This document shows positions 40,133 to 49,858 of a DNA stretch of 64,000 bases, one piece after another; positions within the stretch are counted from its first letter, which is position 1, and each line of letters starts with the position of its first letter. The notes below the pieces were generated by a model, which searched no databases, had not been told where the DNA came from, and worked only from the letters and a program-made list of their open reading frames with translations. The stretch is taken from positions 48,531 to 112,530 of the forward strand of contig NZ_NFIT01000008.1 in assembly GCF_002159495.1 (NCBI RefSeq). Direction: 5' to 3'. The stretch comes from Olsenella sp. An293 (GTDB lineage Bacteria > Actinomycetota > Coriobacteriia > Coriobacteriales > Atopobiaceae). The translations under genes and the position numbers were made by a program.

Positions 40133-42862
40133 ATGCTGCTGGCCACCCTCCTCTCGCGTGCCCTCGCACGCCGCACAAACGTCACCCCGAGCGCGCCCCG
40201 TCCCGGAGCCGACTGGCTCCGCCACGTGGCGAGCATCTCGCCCGACGAGCTCCTCGCGGAGATCGGGACGCGCGCCTCCGGCCTTACGGAGGAAGAGGTC
40301 GCGCAGATGCGCGCCTTCTGGGGAGAGAACAGCCTCGGAGGCACCGAGCGCCCGTCGCTACCGCGGCGCGTGCTTGCCGCGTTCCTCGACCCCTTCACCG
40401 GCATTCTCGTGTTCATCGCCGTCGTCTCCGTGCTCACGGACTGGGTCTTCGCGCGGCCGGGCGCGCGCGACCTCACCACGCCCGCCATCATCGCCGTTAT
40501 GGTGCTGGTCTCGGGCGTGCTGCGCTTCGTTCAGGACGAGCGGAGCAGCGACGCCGCCTCCGCCCTCGCCGAGATGGTCGAGACCACCTGTTGCGTGGAG
40601 CGCGCGGAGTCCGGCCGTGTGGAGCTGCCGGTCGACGAGCTCGTCGTGGGAGACGTCGTGCACCTCTCCTCGGGCGACCTCGTTCCGGCGGACCTGCGCC
40701 TGATCTTCTCGCGCGACCTCTTTGTGAGCCAGTCTGCGCTCACGGGGGAGTCCGAGAGCGTCGAGAAGCACCGGGAGCTCTCCGCGGGAGACGCCGCCAG
40801 CGCCTCCGTCACCGACCTCGATGACCTCGCCTTCCTGGGCAGCAGCGTGATCTCGGGCGCCGCCACGGGCGTGGTGGTGGCAACGGGGGCCGCAACCCTC
40901 ATCGGTGAGACCGCCTCGGGCCTCGCCTCCGCGGAAGGGCGCGGGCGCACGACCGCTTCGGGAGAGGGCGTCGCCCGCACGAGCCGCCTGCTCGTGGTCC
41001 TCATGCTCGTCATGGTGCCGGCGGTGGTTCTCGTGTCCGGCCTCACCAAGGGCAACTGGGTCGACGCCGTGCTCTTCTCGCTCTCCGTGGCCGTGGGGCT
41101 CACGCCGGAGATGCTCCCCGTACTCGTGACGTGCTGCCTCGGCAAGGGCGCGGTCGACCTCTCGCGCGACAGGGTCATCGTGAAGAGGCTCGACGCCGTC
41201 TCCGACCTCGGGGCCATCGACGTGCTCTGCTGCGACAAGACGGGGACGCTCACCGAGGATCGCGTGGCCCTCGAGCGGCACCTCGACGTGCGGGGCGCGG
41301 AGGACCCGGGCGTGCTGCGCGCCGCCTTCGTGAACAGCTTCTTCGGGACGGGCGTCAAGAACCTCATCGACTCGGCCATCCTGCGCCGGGCGCTCGAGCT
41401 CGACCCCTCCGTGGAGGAGCTCTGCGAGCGGTACGACCTCGTCGACGAGCTTCCCTTCGACTTCGAGCGCAGGCGCCTCAGCGTCGTGGTGGGCGACGGG
41501 ACGGGAGAGACGCTCATGATCTGCAAGGGGGCGCTCGAGGAGGTGCTCGACGCCTGCGCCTTCGCCGAGCTGGACGGACGAGCCGTGCCCCTCTCCGCCT
41601 CGCTGGCAGACGACGTCACCGCCCGCGCCGAGGTTCTTGCGACCCAGGGCATGCGCGTCCTCGGGGTGGCCCTCAGGGAAAGCCCGGAGGGCGTCGGCAG
41701 GCTCACCGTGGCAGACGAGAAGAACATGACGCTCGTTGGGCTTCTCGCGTTTCTCGACCCGCCCAAGGCGAGCGCGGCCGAGGCGGTGGCGGCGCTCGCG
41801 GAGCACGGAGTCGAGACCAAGGTCCTCACCGGGGACTCCCCGCGCGTGGCGGCGCACGTGTGCCGCGCGATCGGCATCCCCGCGGGTGACGTGCTCACGG
41901 GCTCCGAGGTCGAGGCTCTTGACGACGAGGCGCTCGCCCGCCGCCTGCGGGATGTCTCGGTCCTCGCCAAGCTCTCGCCCTCCCAGAAGGCGCGGGTGGT
42001 GAGCGTCCTCAGGGGCGAGGGGCGCTCCGTGGGCTTCATGGGCGACGGGGTGAACGACGCCGCGGCGATGGCGGCCTCCGACTGCGGAATCTCCGTCGAC
42101 TCCGCCGTGGACGTGGCCCGCGAGGCGGCTGACCTCATCCTGCTGGAGAAGGACCTCCTCGTACTTGAGCACGGGATCGTCTGCGGCCGCCGGACCCTCG
42201 CCAACATGACCAAGTACGTGAAGATGACCGTGAGCTCCAACTTTGGCAACATCTTCTCCGTGCTGGCCGCCTCGCTGCTGCTGCCCTTCCTCCCCATGAG
42301 CGCGGTCCAGCTCCTGCTCCTCAACCTGGTGTACGACCTCACCTGCACCGCGATACCCTGGGACAGCGTCGATGACGAGCTGGTTCGCGCCCCGCGCAGG
42401 TGGGACAGCGCCTCCATCCGCCGCTTCATGGTCGCCCTGGGTCCCGTGAGCTCCGTCTTCGACCTCCTCACGTTTGCCGCCCTCTTCTTCGTGGTGTGCC
42501 CCGGCGTCGCGGGCGGTCCCTGGGGCGCCCTCGGAGATGCCGGACGGACTCTCTTTGTGGCGACGTTCCAGGCAGGCTGGCTCGTCGAGAGCATGTGGAC
42601 GCAGACGCTGGCGGTCCACCTCGTCCGAACGCAGCGCGTTCCGTTTGTTGAGAGCCGGGCGTCGGCTCAGCTCGCCGCCCTCGGCGCGGCGGGCGTCGCG
42701 CTCGTGACGGCGCTGCCGTTCACGCCGCTCGGCGCGGCGCTCGACCTCGCACCGCTGCCCCTCTCATGCTTCGCGCTGCTCGCGGCAATCGTCGCCCTCT
42801 ACGCGGCGGCGCTCCTGGTCGTCCGCCGGCGCTTCGTCCGCCGCAACGGGACGCTGCTGTAG
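40133..42862 (+). CDS. mgtA: Magnesium-translocating P-type ATPase
   Basis: 909 residues. MgtA/MgtB family (type IIIB) pump for Mg2+ uptake. P-type blocks: SALTGES actuator (about 201-207), GLTPEMLPVLVTCCLGKGAV, the characteristic MgtA ion-pathway helix (322-341), DKTGTLT (Asp368), and hinge MGDGVNDAAAMAASDCGIS. Ten predicted helices. ATG 40133 has GAGGTG upstream. The 264-bp leader with a short ORF and terminator suggests control by Mg2+ or translation, as for enterobacterial mgtA. A 43-nt-arm palindrome follows the stop. Confidence 0.92.
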   Translation: MLLATLLSRALARRTNVTPSAPRPGADWLRHVASISPDELLAEIGTRASGLTEEEVAQMRAFWGENSLGGTERPSLPRRVLAAFLDPFTGILVFIAVVSVLTDWVFARPGARDLTTPAIIAVMVLVSGVLRFVQDERSSDAASALAEMVETTCCVERAESGRVELPVDELVVGDVVHLSSGDLVPADLRLIFSRDLFVSQSALTGESESVEKHRELSAGDAASASVTDLDDLAFLGSSVISGAATGVVVATGAATLIGETASGLASAEGRGRTTASGEGVARTSRLLVVLMLVMVPAVVLVSGLTKGNWVDAVLFSLSVAVGLTPEMLPVLVTCCLGKGAVDLSRDRVIVKRLDAVSDLGAIDVLCCDKTGTLTEDRVALERHLDVRGAEDPGVLRAAFVNSFFGTGVKNLIDSAILRRALELDPSVEELCERYDLVDELPFDFERRRLSVVVGDGTGETLMICKGALEEVLDACAFAELDGRAVPLSASLADDVTARAEVLATQGMRVLGVALRESPEGVGRLTVADEKNMTLVGLLAFLDPPKASAAEAVAALAEHGVETKVLTGDSPRVAAHVCRAIGIPAGDVLTGSEVEALDDEALARRLRDVSVLAKLSPSQKARVVSVLRGEGRSVGFMGDGVNDAAAMAASDCGISVDSAVDVAREAADLILLEKDLLVLEHGIVCGRRTLANMTKYVKMTVSSNFGNIFSVLAASLLLPFLPMSAVQLLLLNLVYDLTCTAIPWDSVDDELVRAPRRWDSASIRRFMVALGPVSSVFDLLTFAALFFVVCPGVAGGPWGALGDAGRTLFVATFQAGWLVESMWTQTLAVHLVRTQRVPFVESRASAQLAALGAAGVALVTALPFTPLGAALDLAPLPLSCFALLAAIVALYAAALLVVRRRFVRRNGTLL

Positions 42863-42872
42863 GACCCCTTGT

Positions 42873-42968
42873 GTGACGATTAGGCGTGACAATTAGGACA
42901 GGATAAATTGTCACACGCTCTGCTATGTGACAATTTAACCTGTCCTAATTGTCACGCCTAATCGTCAC
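42873..42968. repeat. Long palindrome with 43-nt arms (one mismatch)
   Basis: Arms 42873-42915 and 42926-42968 around a 10-nt loop. Each arm holds a 27-nt unit TGACAATT...GACAGG...AATTGTCA, itself an imperfect palindrome. These units share about 21 of 27 positions with the 29-bp repeats near 62212 and 51388. Located 10 bases after the mgtA stop and 19 bases before the acetyltransferase start. Confidence 0.92.
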
Positions 42969-42987
42969 CCGTCCCGAGAGGATGCCC

Positions 42988-43623
42988 ATGACCGTGCTCG
43001 ACACCAGCGTTGCCCACATCCCCGTGCTCATGGTGCTCGGGGACCACGAGCCGCCCGCCGACGTCGCGCTGCCGGCAGGCTATCGCTTCGCGACCTGGGA
43101 GCCGCGCTTCCGCGAGCCGTGGGTGCGGCTGCACGTTCTTCTCGGCCAGCTGCCCTCCTTCGAGGAGGGGCTCGCCTACTTCGAGCAAACCTACGAGACG
43201 GACCCCGAGGCGCTCGAGCGCCAGATGATCCTTGTGACGGACGAGCGAGGCGCACTTGCCGGCACGAGCTCGCTCTGGCGGGCCGATCACTTTGGCGAGC
43301 CTCGCCTGCGCGTGCACTGGGTGGGCGTGGACCCGGCCCATCAGCGCCGCGGTCTGGCCCGCGCGCTCATGCTCCAGACCATCCGGCTCTTTGACGAGCT
43401 CGTGCCCTCGGGCGAGCCGCCGCTTTACCTCACCACGCAGACGGAGAGCTGGCCGGCTTGCGGCATGTATCTCAAGCTGGGCTTTGTTCCCTATGTGGGG
43501 CCCATGCCGACTGGCTTTGCCGCAGAGCCGGCAACGTTTGACGAGAAAAACGACGAGGCGTGGCGCATCATCCGCAAGAAGCTCGAGGAGAGCGGCCGCC
43601 CGCGGCCGAAAGCGCGCCGCTGA
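42988..43623 (+). CDS. GNAT family N-acetyltransferase
   Basis: 211 residues from ATG 42988, with GAGAGG 6 bases upstream; the ATG two codons earlier overlaps that site. The acetyl-CoA loop is VDPAHQRRGLARALM (about 120-134), with preceding LRVHWVGV strand and following LYLTTQTESWPACGMYLKLGF, the usual GNAT C-terminal beta bulge. Substrate unknown. Appears to be transcribed alone after the palindrome that follows mgtA. Confidence 0.83.
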   Translation: MTVLDTSVAHIPVLMVLGDHEPPADVALPAGYRFATWEPRFREPWVRLHVLLGQLPSFEEGLAYFEQTYETDPEALERQMILVTDERGALAGTSSLWRADHFGEPRLRVHWVGVDPAHQRRGLARALMLQTIRLFDELVPSGEPPLYLTTQTESWPACGMYLKLGFVPYVGPMPTGFAAEPATFDEKNDEAWRIIRKKLEESGRPRPKARR

Positions 43624-43724
43624 CGGATTGCCCGCGCCGGCTCGACGTTGCGCGACCCTCCCGACCTCGGCTCGCAGCTCCGCGTCTGCCGTGAGGCGGA
43701 CGGCGGGAACGCACAAGCTGCTAG

Positions 43725-43750
43725 CCTCCTTCGAACCCGATCGAAGGAGG
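43725..43750 (+). promoter_or_regulatory. Hairpin covering the Shine-Dalgarno site of the next gene
   Basis: CCTCCTTCGA (43725-43734) and TCGAAGGAGG (43741-43750) are perfect complements around ACCCGA. The AAGGAGG within the right arm is the ribosome site for the ATG at 43755, so a closed hairpin would block initiation. Confidence 0.65.
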
Positions 43751-43754
43751 TCCC

Positions 43755-44456
43755 ATGAGCTTGCACTGGCAGACGCCAAACGGCCCCGTGACGGCCGTCT
43801 ACGTCCCCTACTCCCACATGGACGACGATGACGCGCGTCTTTTCTACGACACCATCAACGCGCTGCTCGTCTACGCCAACGAGCGGCTGGGCATCGTGGA
43901 CCCCGGCGCCCTGCGCGAGCGGAAGGGGGCTCCGTGCATGCTCTACGAGCACGGCGGGCAGGTCGCGGACATGCTCTGGAGAAACCGCTGGCTCGTTGAC
44001 GACTTCGTGCGCGACAATCCCCTGCACCTGAGCCAGGAGCAGCTCGACTGCGCGCGTCCCTGGCGCTGGGCGCTGCGCGACATGTTCACCGTCGTGGACG
44101 CCGACGTCGACAGCGCGGTCTACATGAACCGCACCCACCTCTTCGCCGTGGGCGCGAGCCAAGACCCCGCGGACAGCCACGTGCACCACATCCCCTCGCT
44201 CATGCTCCTCACGCTGCTGCCCTTCAAAGGAGGCATCGTGACGAGCGGCATGACGATCCACCTCTCCCAGGAACCGGCAAGCTGGGCCGTCCCCCTCATT
44301 GCCCAACAGGCAAAGGAGCTGGCCGAGCGCACCGTCATAGCAGCGTCCGGCCAGCTTATAGCCTATGGTCGAAGGATCTCCGACGACGAGAACCTCGTGA
44401 CGGAGCGCTTTCAGAGAGAGGTTGACCGGGGCTTTGCCAGCGGCCTGCTCCTGTAG
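43755..44456 (+). CDS. Conserved-looking protein of unknown function
   Basis: 233 residues, soluble, no signal peptide or membrane segment. I recognise no family. The protein is aromatic and His-rich (HWQTPNG, YSHMDDDDARLFYD, SHVHHIPS) and predicted mostly alpha/beta. It has no obvious catalytic motif. Very strong ribosome site (AAGGAGG) held in a hairpin. Transcribed alone, convergent with the PatB-type gene; a hairpin (44463-44494) separates the two. Confidence 0.75.
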   Translation: MSLHWQTPNGPVTAVYVPYSHMDDDDARLFYDTINALLVYANERLGIVDPGALRERKGAPCMLYEHGGQVADMLWRNRWLVDDFVRDNPLHLSQEQLDCARPWRWALRDMFTVVDADVDSAVYMNRTHLFAVGASQDPADSHVHHIPSLMLLTLLPFKGGIVTSGMTIHLSQEPASWAVPLIAQQAKELAERTVIAASGQLIAYGRRISDDENLVTERFQREVDRGFASGLLL

Positions 44457-44462
44457 GGGAAC

Positions 44463-44494
44463 CGATCGGGGCACCGTCTGGGATGCCCCGATCG
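44463..44494. terminator. Bidirectional hairpin between convergent genes
   Basis: CGATCGGGGCA (44463-44473) pairs perfectly with TGCCCCGATCG (44484-44494), an 11-bp stem with a 10-nt loop between the unknown gene's stop and the lyase gene's stop. Confidence 0.75.
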
Positions 44495-44498
44495 ATCG

Positions 44499-45704
44499 TC
44501 AGCAGAAGACGTGGCCCTCCAGGCGACCAAAGGCCTCCTGAACGCGCGCGAGGGGCAGCGCGAGGTTCACGCGGATGTGACACGGACCGTGGAAGGCGCG
44601 GCCGTCCTGCCAGCAGACGCCCGCGCGGTGCCCCGCGCCCAGGACCTCGTCGATCGTGCGCCCGCTCCGCGCGCACCACTCCGTGCAGTCGAGGAAGAGC
44701 ATGTAGGTGCCCTGGGGACGGGAGACGCTCACGCCGGGCAGGCGGCTCTCGATGAAGTCGCACGCCCAGTCGACGTTGCCGGCGATGACCTGGTTGAGCT
44801 CGTCTGCCCAGACGCGGCCCTCGGGGCCGTACGCGCCGATGAGCGCGTGCTGCGAGAGGACGTTCATGCTGTTGTAGTGCGTCTTCTTGGCCTTGGTGGT
44901 CACGCGGTCGCGCAGGTAGTCATCATAGATGACGTGATAGCTGCCGATGAGGCCGGCGAGGTTGAAGGTCTTGGACGGGGCGTAGAGCGCGATGGTGCGC
45001 CGGCGAGCGTCGTCGGAGACGGACTGGGTGGTGATGTGCGTGACGCCCGGCCGCACGATGTCGGACCAGATCTCGTCGGAGATGACCACGCAGTCGTGGG
45101 CGGCGTAGAGCTCCATGGCGCGCTCGATCTCCCAGCGCTCCCAGACGCGGCCGCAGGGGTTGTGCGGCGAGCAGAAGATGGCCACGTGGATACGCTCCTC
45201 GGCGAGGCGGCGCTCCATGTCCTCATAGTCCATGCGCCAGACGCCGTCCGCATCGCGCACGAGCGGCGAGTGCACGATCTTGAAGCCGTTGTCCTCGAGA
45301 CTGTGCGTGAAGCCCACGTAGGTGGGGCTGTGCACGAGCACCGGGTCACCGGGCGCGGCAAACGCCGTGAGGGCGGAGACCACGCCCCCCAGAACGCCGT
45401 TCTGGTAGCCGATGTGCTCCGGAAGCAGTTCGCCCACGCCCTTGCGGTCGCGATGCCAGTCGATGATGGCCTGGTAGTAGGCGTCGCTCGGGCTGAAGTA
45501 GCCAAACGTGGGATACTGCAGGCGATCTTTGATCGCACGGATGATCGAGGGGGCGACGGGGAAGTTCATGTCGGCCACCCACATGGGGATGGCGTCAAAG
45601 CCGGCGTCCGGCGCGGGATATCCCGAACCGGGCGCTCCGATGGCATCGACGGCGAGCGCGTCGTGGCCCGCGCGGTCCAAGATGGTGGTGAAGTCGTAGG
45701 TCAT
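44499..45704 (-). CDS. PatB/MalY-type PLP-dependent C-S lyase (aminotransferase fold)
   Basis: 401 residues. Fold type I: MWVADMNFPVAPSIIRAIKDRLQYPTFGY at the N-terminus and CSPHNPCGRVW, DEIWSDIVRPG with the cofactor Asp, and the PLP Lys in APSKTFNLAGLIGSY. These match the MalY/PatB subgroup (cystathionine beta-lyase activity), which releases homocysteine or H2S from cysteine conjugates, more than ordinary aminotransferases. Single gene; upstream lies the 45705-46213 repeat region. Confidence 0.85.
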   Translation of the reverse strand: MTYDFTTILDRAGHDALAVDAIGAPGSGYPAPDAGFDAIPMWVADMNFPVAPSIIRAIKDRLQYPTFGYFSPSDAYYQAIIDWHRDRKGVGELLPEHIGYQNGVLGGVVSALTAFAAPGDPVLVHSPTYVGFTHSLEDNGFKIVHSPLVRDADGVWRMDYEDMERRLAEERIHVAIFCSPHNPCGRVWERWEIERAMELYAAHDCVVISDEIWSDIVRPGVTHITTQSVSDDARRRTIALYAPSKTFNLAGLIGSYHVIYDDYLRDRVTTKAKKTHYNSMNVLSQHALIGAYGPEGRVWADELNQVIAGNVDWACDFIESRLPGVSVSRPQGTYMLFLDCTEWCARSGRTIDEVLGAGHRAGVCWQDGRAFHGPCHIRVNLALPLARVQEAFGRLEGHVFC

Positions 45705-45793
45705 GGCGGTCCTCTCGTCGCGAGTTCAACACGTTAGGATACTCGGTCTCATCGGGCTCCGCACCGTGCGGCGGCGAATCGGCCGTCGTCGCT

Positions 45794-46040
45794 GCAAAAC
45801 GAGCCTTGAGTCCATATTCCACGCCCGGCCAAAGCAAAACCCGTCTTCGATCCATGCTATTTCGACATGTTTGGCCACGACAAAAGGTGTCCCCGAAACG
45901 TCGGTCAAGAAGATCCGCAGGTAGATTGAATATCAAGAATCTAAGTTTATTTTTGGCAGGGTTTTGTCGCCAATCTTCATGGATCGAAGGCGACTTTTGT
46001 TCCCGGCGCACCAGAGATATGGATTGGAGGCAGCTTTTGC
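45794..46040. repeat. 40-bp-step four-unit array, copy 1
   Basis: Two reverse 22-nt units at 45794-45815 and 45834-45855, two forward units at 45979-46000 and 46019-46040. Forward consensus ATGGATYGRAGG followed by CRACTTTTGY. Units within each pair start 40 bp apart. Central spacer 123 bp, 30 longer than in the other two copies. Confidence 0.88.
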
Positions 46041-46120
46041 AGCTGCGATTCCCGTCTGGGCCATGCCGAAGACAGCCACGGACGTCACGCACCTTCCGCC
46101 GGAATGTCCACCGACAGAAA

Positions 46121-46200
46121 GGAGGCCCAGGAGGTCCGCCGCGAGTTCTTGCCGCGCCCTTCACGGCAAGCTGTCTGAGCGCCGGACCTCCTGGGCCCCC
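46121..46200 (-). repeat. Conserved-loop hairpin, copy 4 (after leuB)
   Basis: Arms 46121-46138 and 46183-46200 pair over 17 of 18 positions (GGCCCAGGAGGTCCG core). The interior on the minus strand begins GCGCTCAGACAGC and ends GAACTCGCGG, matching copies 1 and 2. It lies 13 bases after the leuB stop in sense orientation. Confidence 0.85.
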
Positions 46201-46213
46201 TAGCCTGGAGCGT

Positions 46214-47344
46214 CTAGCCCAGGGCCTCCACTATCTTGTCACCCATCGCGGCTGTGCCGAGCACCTTGTCTGCGGGAGTGGACTCGTCGGCGATGTCGAC
46301 GGTGCGCCAGCCCTCGTCGAGCACGCGCGTGACCGCGGCGGCAAGCTCGTCTGCCGCGGCGTCCATGCCAAAGCTGTAGCGCAGCATCAGCTCCACGGAG
46401 AGGATCTGCGCGATCGGGTTGGCGATGCCCTGACCGGCGATGTCGGGCGCCGAGCCGTGGCTCGGCTCGTAGAGGGCCGTGCCGTCGCCCAGGCTCGCGG
46501 AGGCGAGCATGCCGAGCGAGCCCGTGAGCATCGAGGCCTCGTCGGAGAGGATGTCACCGAAGGTGTTCTCGGTCACGAGCACGTCAAACTGCGCCGGGTT
46601 GGCGATGAGCTGCATCGCGGCGTTGTCGACGTACATGTCCTCGAGCGTCACGTCGGGGTACTCGGCGGCGATGTTGTGGGCGACCTCGCGCCACATGCGC
46701 GAGGTGTCGAGCACGTTGGCCTTGTCGACGGAGTGGACCACGCCGCGACGGCGTCGCGCCGCGTCAAAGGCCCAGCGTACCACGCGGTCGACCTCGTACT
46801 CGGAGTACTCCAGGACGTCGCGCGCGTACTCGCCGCGCGTGCCGCCCACGCCGGCGCCCTCGACGCCCATCGTGCGCTCGTGGCCGCCAAAGTATAGGCC
46901 GCCCGTGAGCTCGCGGACGATGATGAGGTCGACGCCGTGCAGCACCTCGGGCTTAAGCGAGGAGGCGTCGATCAGCGCGTCGAACATGCGCACCGGGCGC
47001 AGGTTGAGGTAGAGCCCGAGCTCCTTGCGGATGGCAAGAAGGCCCTGTTCAGGGCGCACGGCCCCCACCTTGGTGTCGGTCCACTTGGGCCCGCCCACCG
47101 CGGCGAGCAGGACGGCGTCGGAGGCGCGCGCCGCCTCGAGCGTCTCGGGAGGCAGCGCCGAGACCGGGCCGCCCGCCTCCGTGGTGGCGTCGATCGCGGC
47201 GCCGCCGATCAGCTGGTCCTCGCAGACGAACTCGACGTCGTACTTCTCGCCCAGCGCGGCGAGGACCTTCTTGCCCTCGGCGATGATCTCGGGGCCGATG
47301 CCGTCGCCCGGCAGCGTGCAGACGTGATAGGTCCTGCTCGCCAT
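46214..47344 (-). CDS. leuB: 3-isopropylmalate dehydrogenase
   Basis: 376 residues. Leucine biosynthesis: oxidatively decarboxylates 3-isopropylmalate to 2-oxoisocaproate with NAD+. LPGDGIGPEIIAEGKKVL at the N-terminus, the substrate-binding LNLRPVRMFD and RELTGGLYFGG, DKANVL, and VTENTFGDILSDEASMLTGSLGMLASASLGDG with the metal-binding Asp residues. One base separates it from the leuD stop, so it is co-transcribed with leuD. LeuA and leuC lie 5 kb upstream on the same strand. Confidence 0.95.
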   Translation of the reverse strand: MASRTYHVCTLPGDGIGPEIIAEGKKVLAALGEKYDVEFVCEDQLIGGAAIDATTEAGGPVSALPPETLEAARASDAVLLAAVGGPKWTDTKVGAVRPEQGLLAIRKELGLYLNLRPVRMFDALIDASSLKPEVLHGVDLIIVRELTGGLYFGGHERTMGVEGAGVGGTRGEYARDVLEYSEYEVDRVVRWAFDAARRRRGVVHSVDKANVLDTSRMWREVAHNIAAEYPDVTLEDMYVDNAAMQLIANPAQFDVLVTENTFGDILSDEASMLTGSLGMLASASLGDGTALYEPSHGSAPDIAGQGIANPIAQILSVELMLRYSFGMDAAADELAAAVTRVLDEGWRTVDIADESTPADKVLGTAAMGDKIVEALG

Positions 47345-47345
47345 G

Positions 47346-47852
47346 CTACCTACCGCCCTTCTGGGCCATGACGCGCTTGGTGCGCGCGACCAAGCCGCCG
47401 CCCGTGATGATCTCCTGGATGAACGGCGGGAACGGCTGCGCCTGGAAGATGGCGCCCGTGGTCTCGTCGGTGATGGTGCCGGTGTCTGCGTCGACGGAGA
47501 CCACGTCGCCGTCGGAGATGGCCTCCGCGGCCTCGGGGCACTCGAGGATGGGCAGGCCCATGTTGATCGAGTTGCGGTAGAAGATGCGCGCGAAGCTCTT
47601 GGCGATCACGCAGGAGACGCCGGCGGCCTTGATCGCCACGGGCGCGTGCTCGCGGGACGAGCCGCAGCCAAAGTTCTCGTCGGCCACCACGATGTCGCCC
47701 GGCTTCACGCGGCTGACGAAGGTGGGGTCGAGGTCCTCGAGGCAGTGCTTGGCGAGCTCGGCCGGGTCAGACGTGTTGAGGTAGCGCGCCGGAATGATGA
47801 CGTCGGTGTCGATGTCGCGCCCGTAGCGGAAGACGGTCCCTTTGAACTGCAT
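47346..47852 (-). CDS. leuD: 3-isopropylmalate dehydratase small subunit
   Basis: 168 residues, normal. Aconitase swivel domain: [75 protein letters not shown], the LeuD signature. Pairs with LeuC (encoded at 53022-54284) to isomerise 2- to 3-isopropylmalate. Normally adjacent to leuC; here a sugar module intervenes. Co-transcribed with leuB. Confidence 0.95.
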   Translation of the reverse strand: MQFKGTVFRYGRDIDTDVIIPARYLNTSDPAELAKHCLEDLDPTFVSRVKPGDIVVADENFGCGSSREHAPVAIKAAGVSCVIAKSFARIFYRNSINMGLPILECPEAAEAISDGDVVSVDADTGTITDETTGAIFQAQPFPPFIQEIITGGGLVARTKRVMAQKGGR

Positions 47853-47878
47853 CGTTGTCCTTTCTGGTCGCTCTCGGT

Positions 47879-47947
47879 GCCGCCGGGGCCATCCCCGTGC
47901 TCAAACAGTTGCTTCGCAAAACTGCGCGCGGGAATGGCCCCGGCGGC
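47879..47947 (+). repeat. Conserved-loop hairpin, copy 5 (upstream of leuD)
   Basis: Arms 47879-47895 and 47930-47947 (GCCGCCGGGGCCATCCC type) pair with one extra base. Interior CGTGCTCAAACAGTTGCTTC...AAAACTGCGCGC matches copy 3. Unlike the other four it lies in antisense orientation to both neighbouring genes, 27 bases before the leuD start. Confidence 0.8.
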
Positions 47948-48071
47948 TCGTGGTCGAGAAGAACGTGCTGCCGGGAGGGAACCGTCTGACGCGGCTCGCG
48001 CCATGCGGACCCCACCTCACTTTCGTTGGCGCCATTCTAGCGTCGGGGCCGGGGAGCTCTTACCGAAAGGG

Positions 48072-48117
48072 GGACGGGTTCTTCGAGCATTAACGGAACT
48101 GCTCGGAGAACCCGTCC
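48072..48117 (-). repeat. 18-nt-arm hairpin after the isomerase gene
   Basis: GGACGGGTTCTTCGAGCA (48072-48089) pairs with 48100-48117 with one mismatch around a 10-nt loop. It begins 33 bases after the isomerase stop on the minus strand, with CCCTTTCGG beyond; a likely terminator. Confidence 0.7.
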
Positions 48118-48149
48118 GGAGGATCAGGCCATGTCAGCGGCAAGGGCCC

Positions 48150-49652
<1,503 letters not shown>

Positions 49653-49725
49653 GTCTATCTCCTCTCCCCGAGACGCCGCAGACGGCGGCGCCCCTTTGAA
49701 ATTGCGCTATCTCTAGGGTCCGTTT

Positions 49726-49850
49726 AGAAAACGTTTAGTAGCGTCAGAAATCTGCGAACGGTAGCTTTTCTGTCGGTATCGGCAGTCTCTGAGCAAGCCG
49801 TCGTTCTTCTCGGTGTTTATAAACGTTTATATGTTTTGGCGAGAAGAACG
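49726..49850 (-). promoter_or_regulatory. Operator-like palindromes before the isomerase gene
   Basis: ATAAACGTTTAT (49819-49830) is a perfect 12-bp palindrome, and GAAAACGTTTAG near 49728 a related site. AACGTT-centred palindromes are typical of LacI-family regulators. Outer CGTTCTTCTCG (49802) and CGAGAAGAACG (49840) form an 11-bp inverted repeat around the first. No LacI-type gene lies in the window. Confidence 0.6.
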
Positions 49851-49858
49851 TCCGCCCG

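Larger units (their letters stand above)
45705..46213. other. 509-bp repeat-filled intergenic region (leuB / lyase)
   Basis: Contains the 40-bp-step four-unit array (45794-46040) and the conserved-loop hairpin copy 4 (46121-46200). The stretch 45915-45960 between the inner array units is A+T-rich. I see no gene. Confidence 0.7.

Noticed and set aside
40358..42619. Long minus-strand frames opposite mgtA
   Set aside because: Shadows of a clear P-type ATPase on the plus strand; no ribosome site or recognisable domain.
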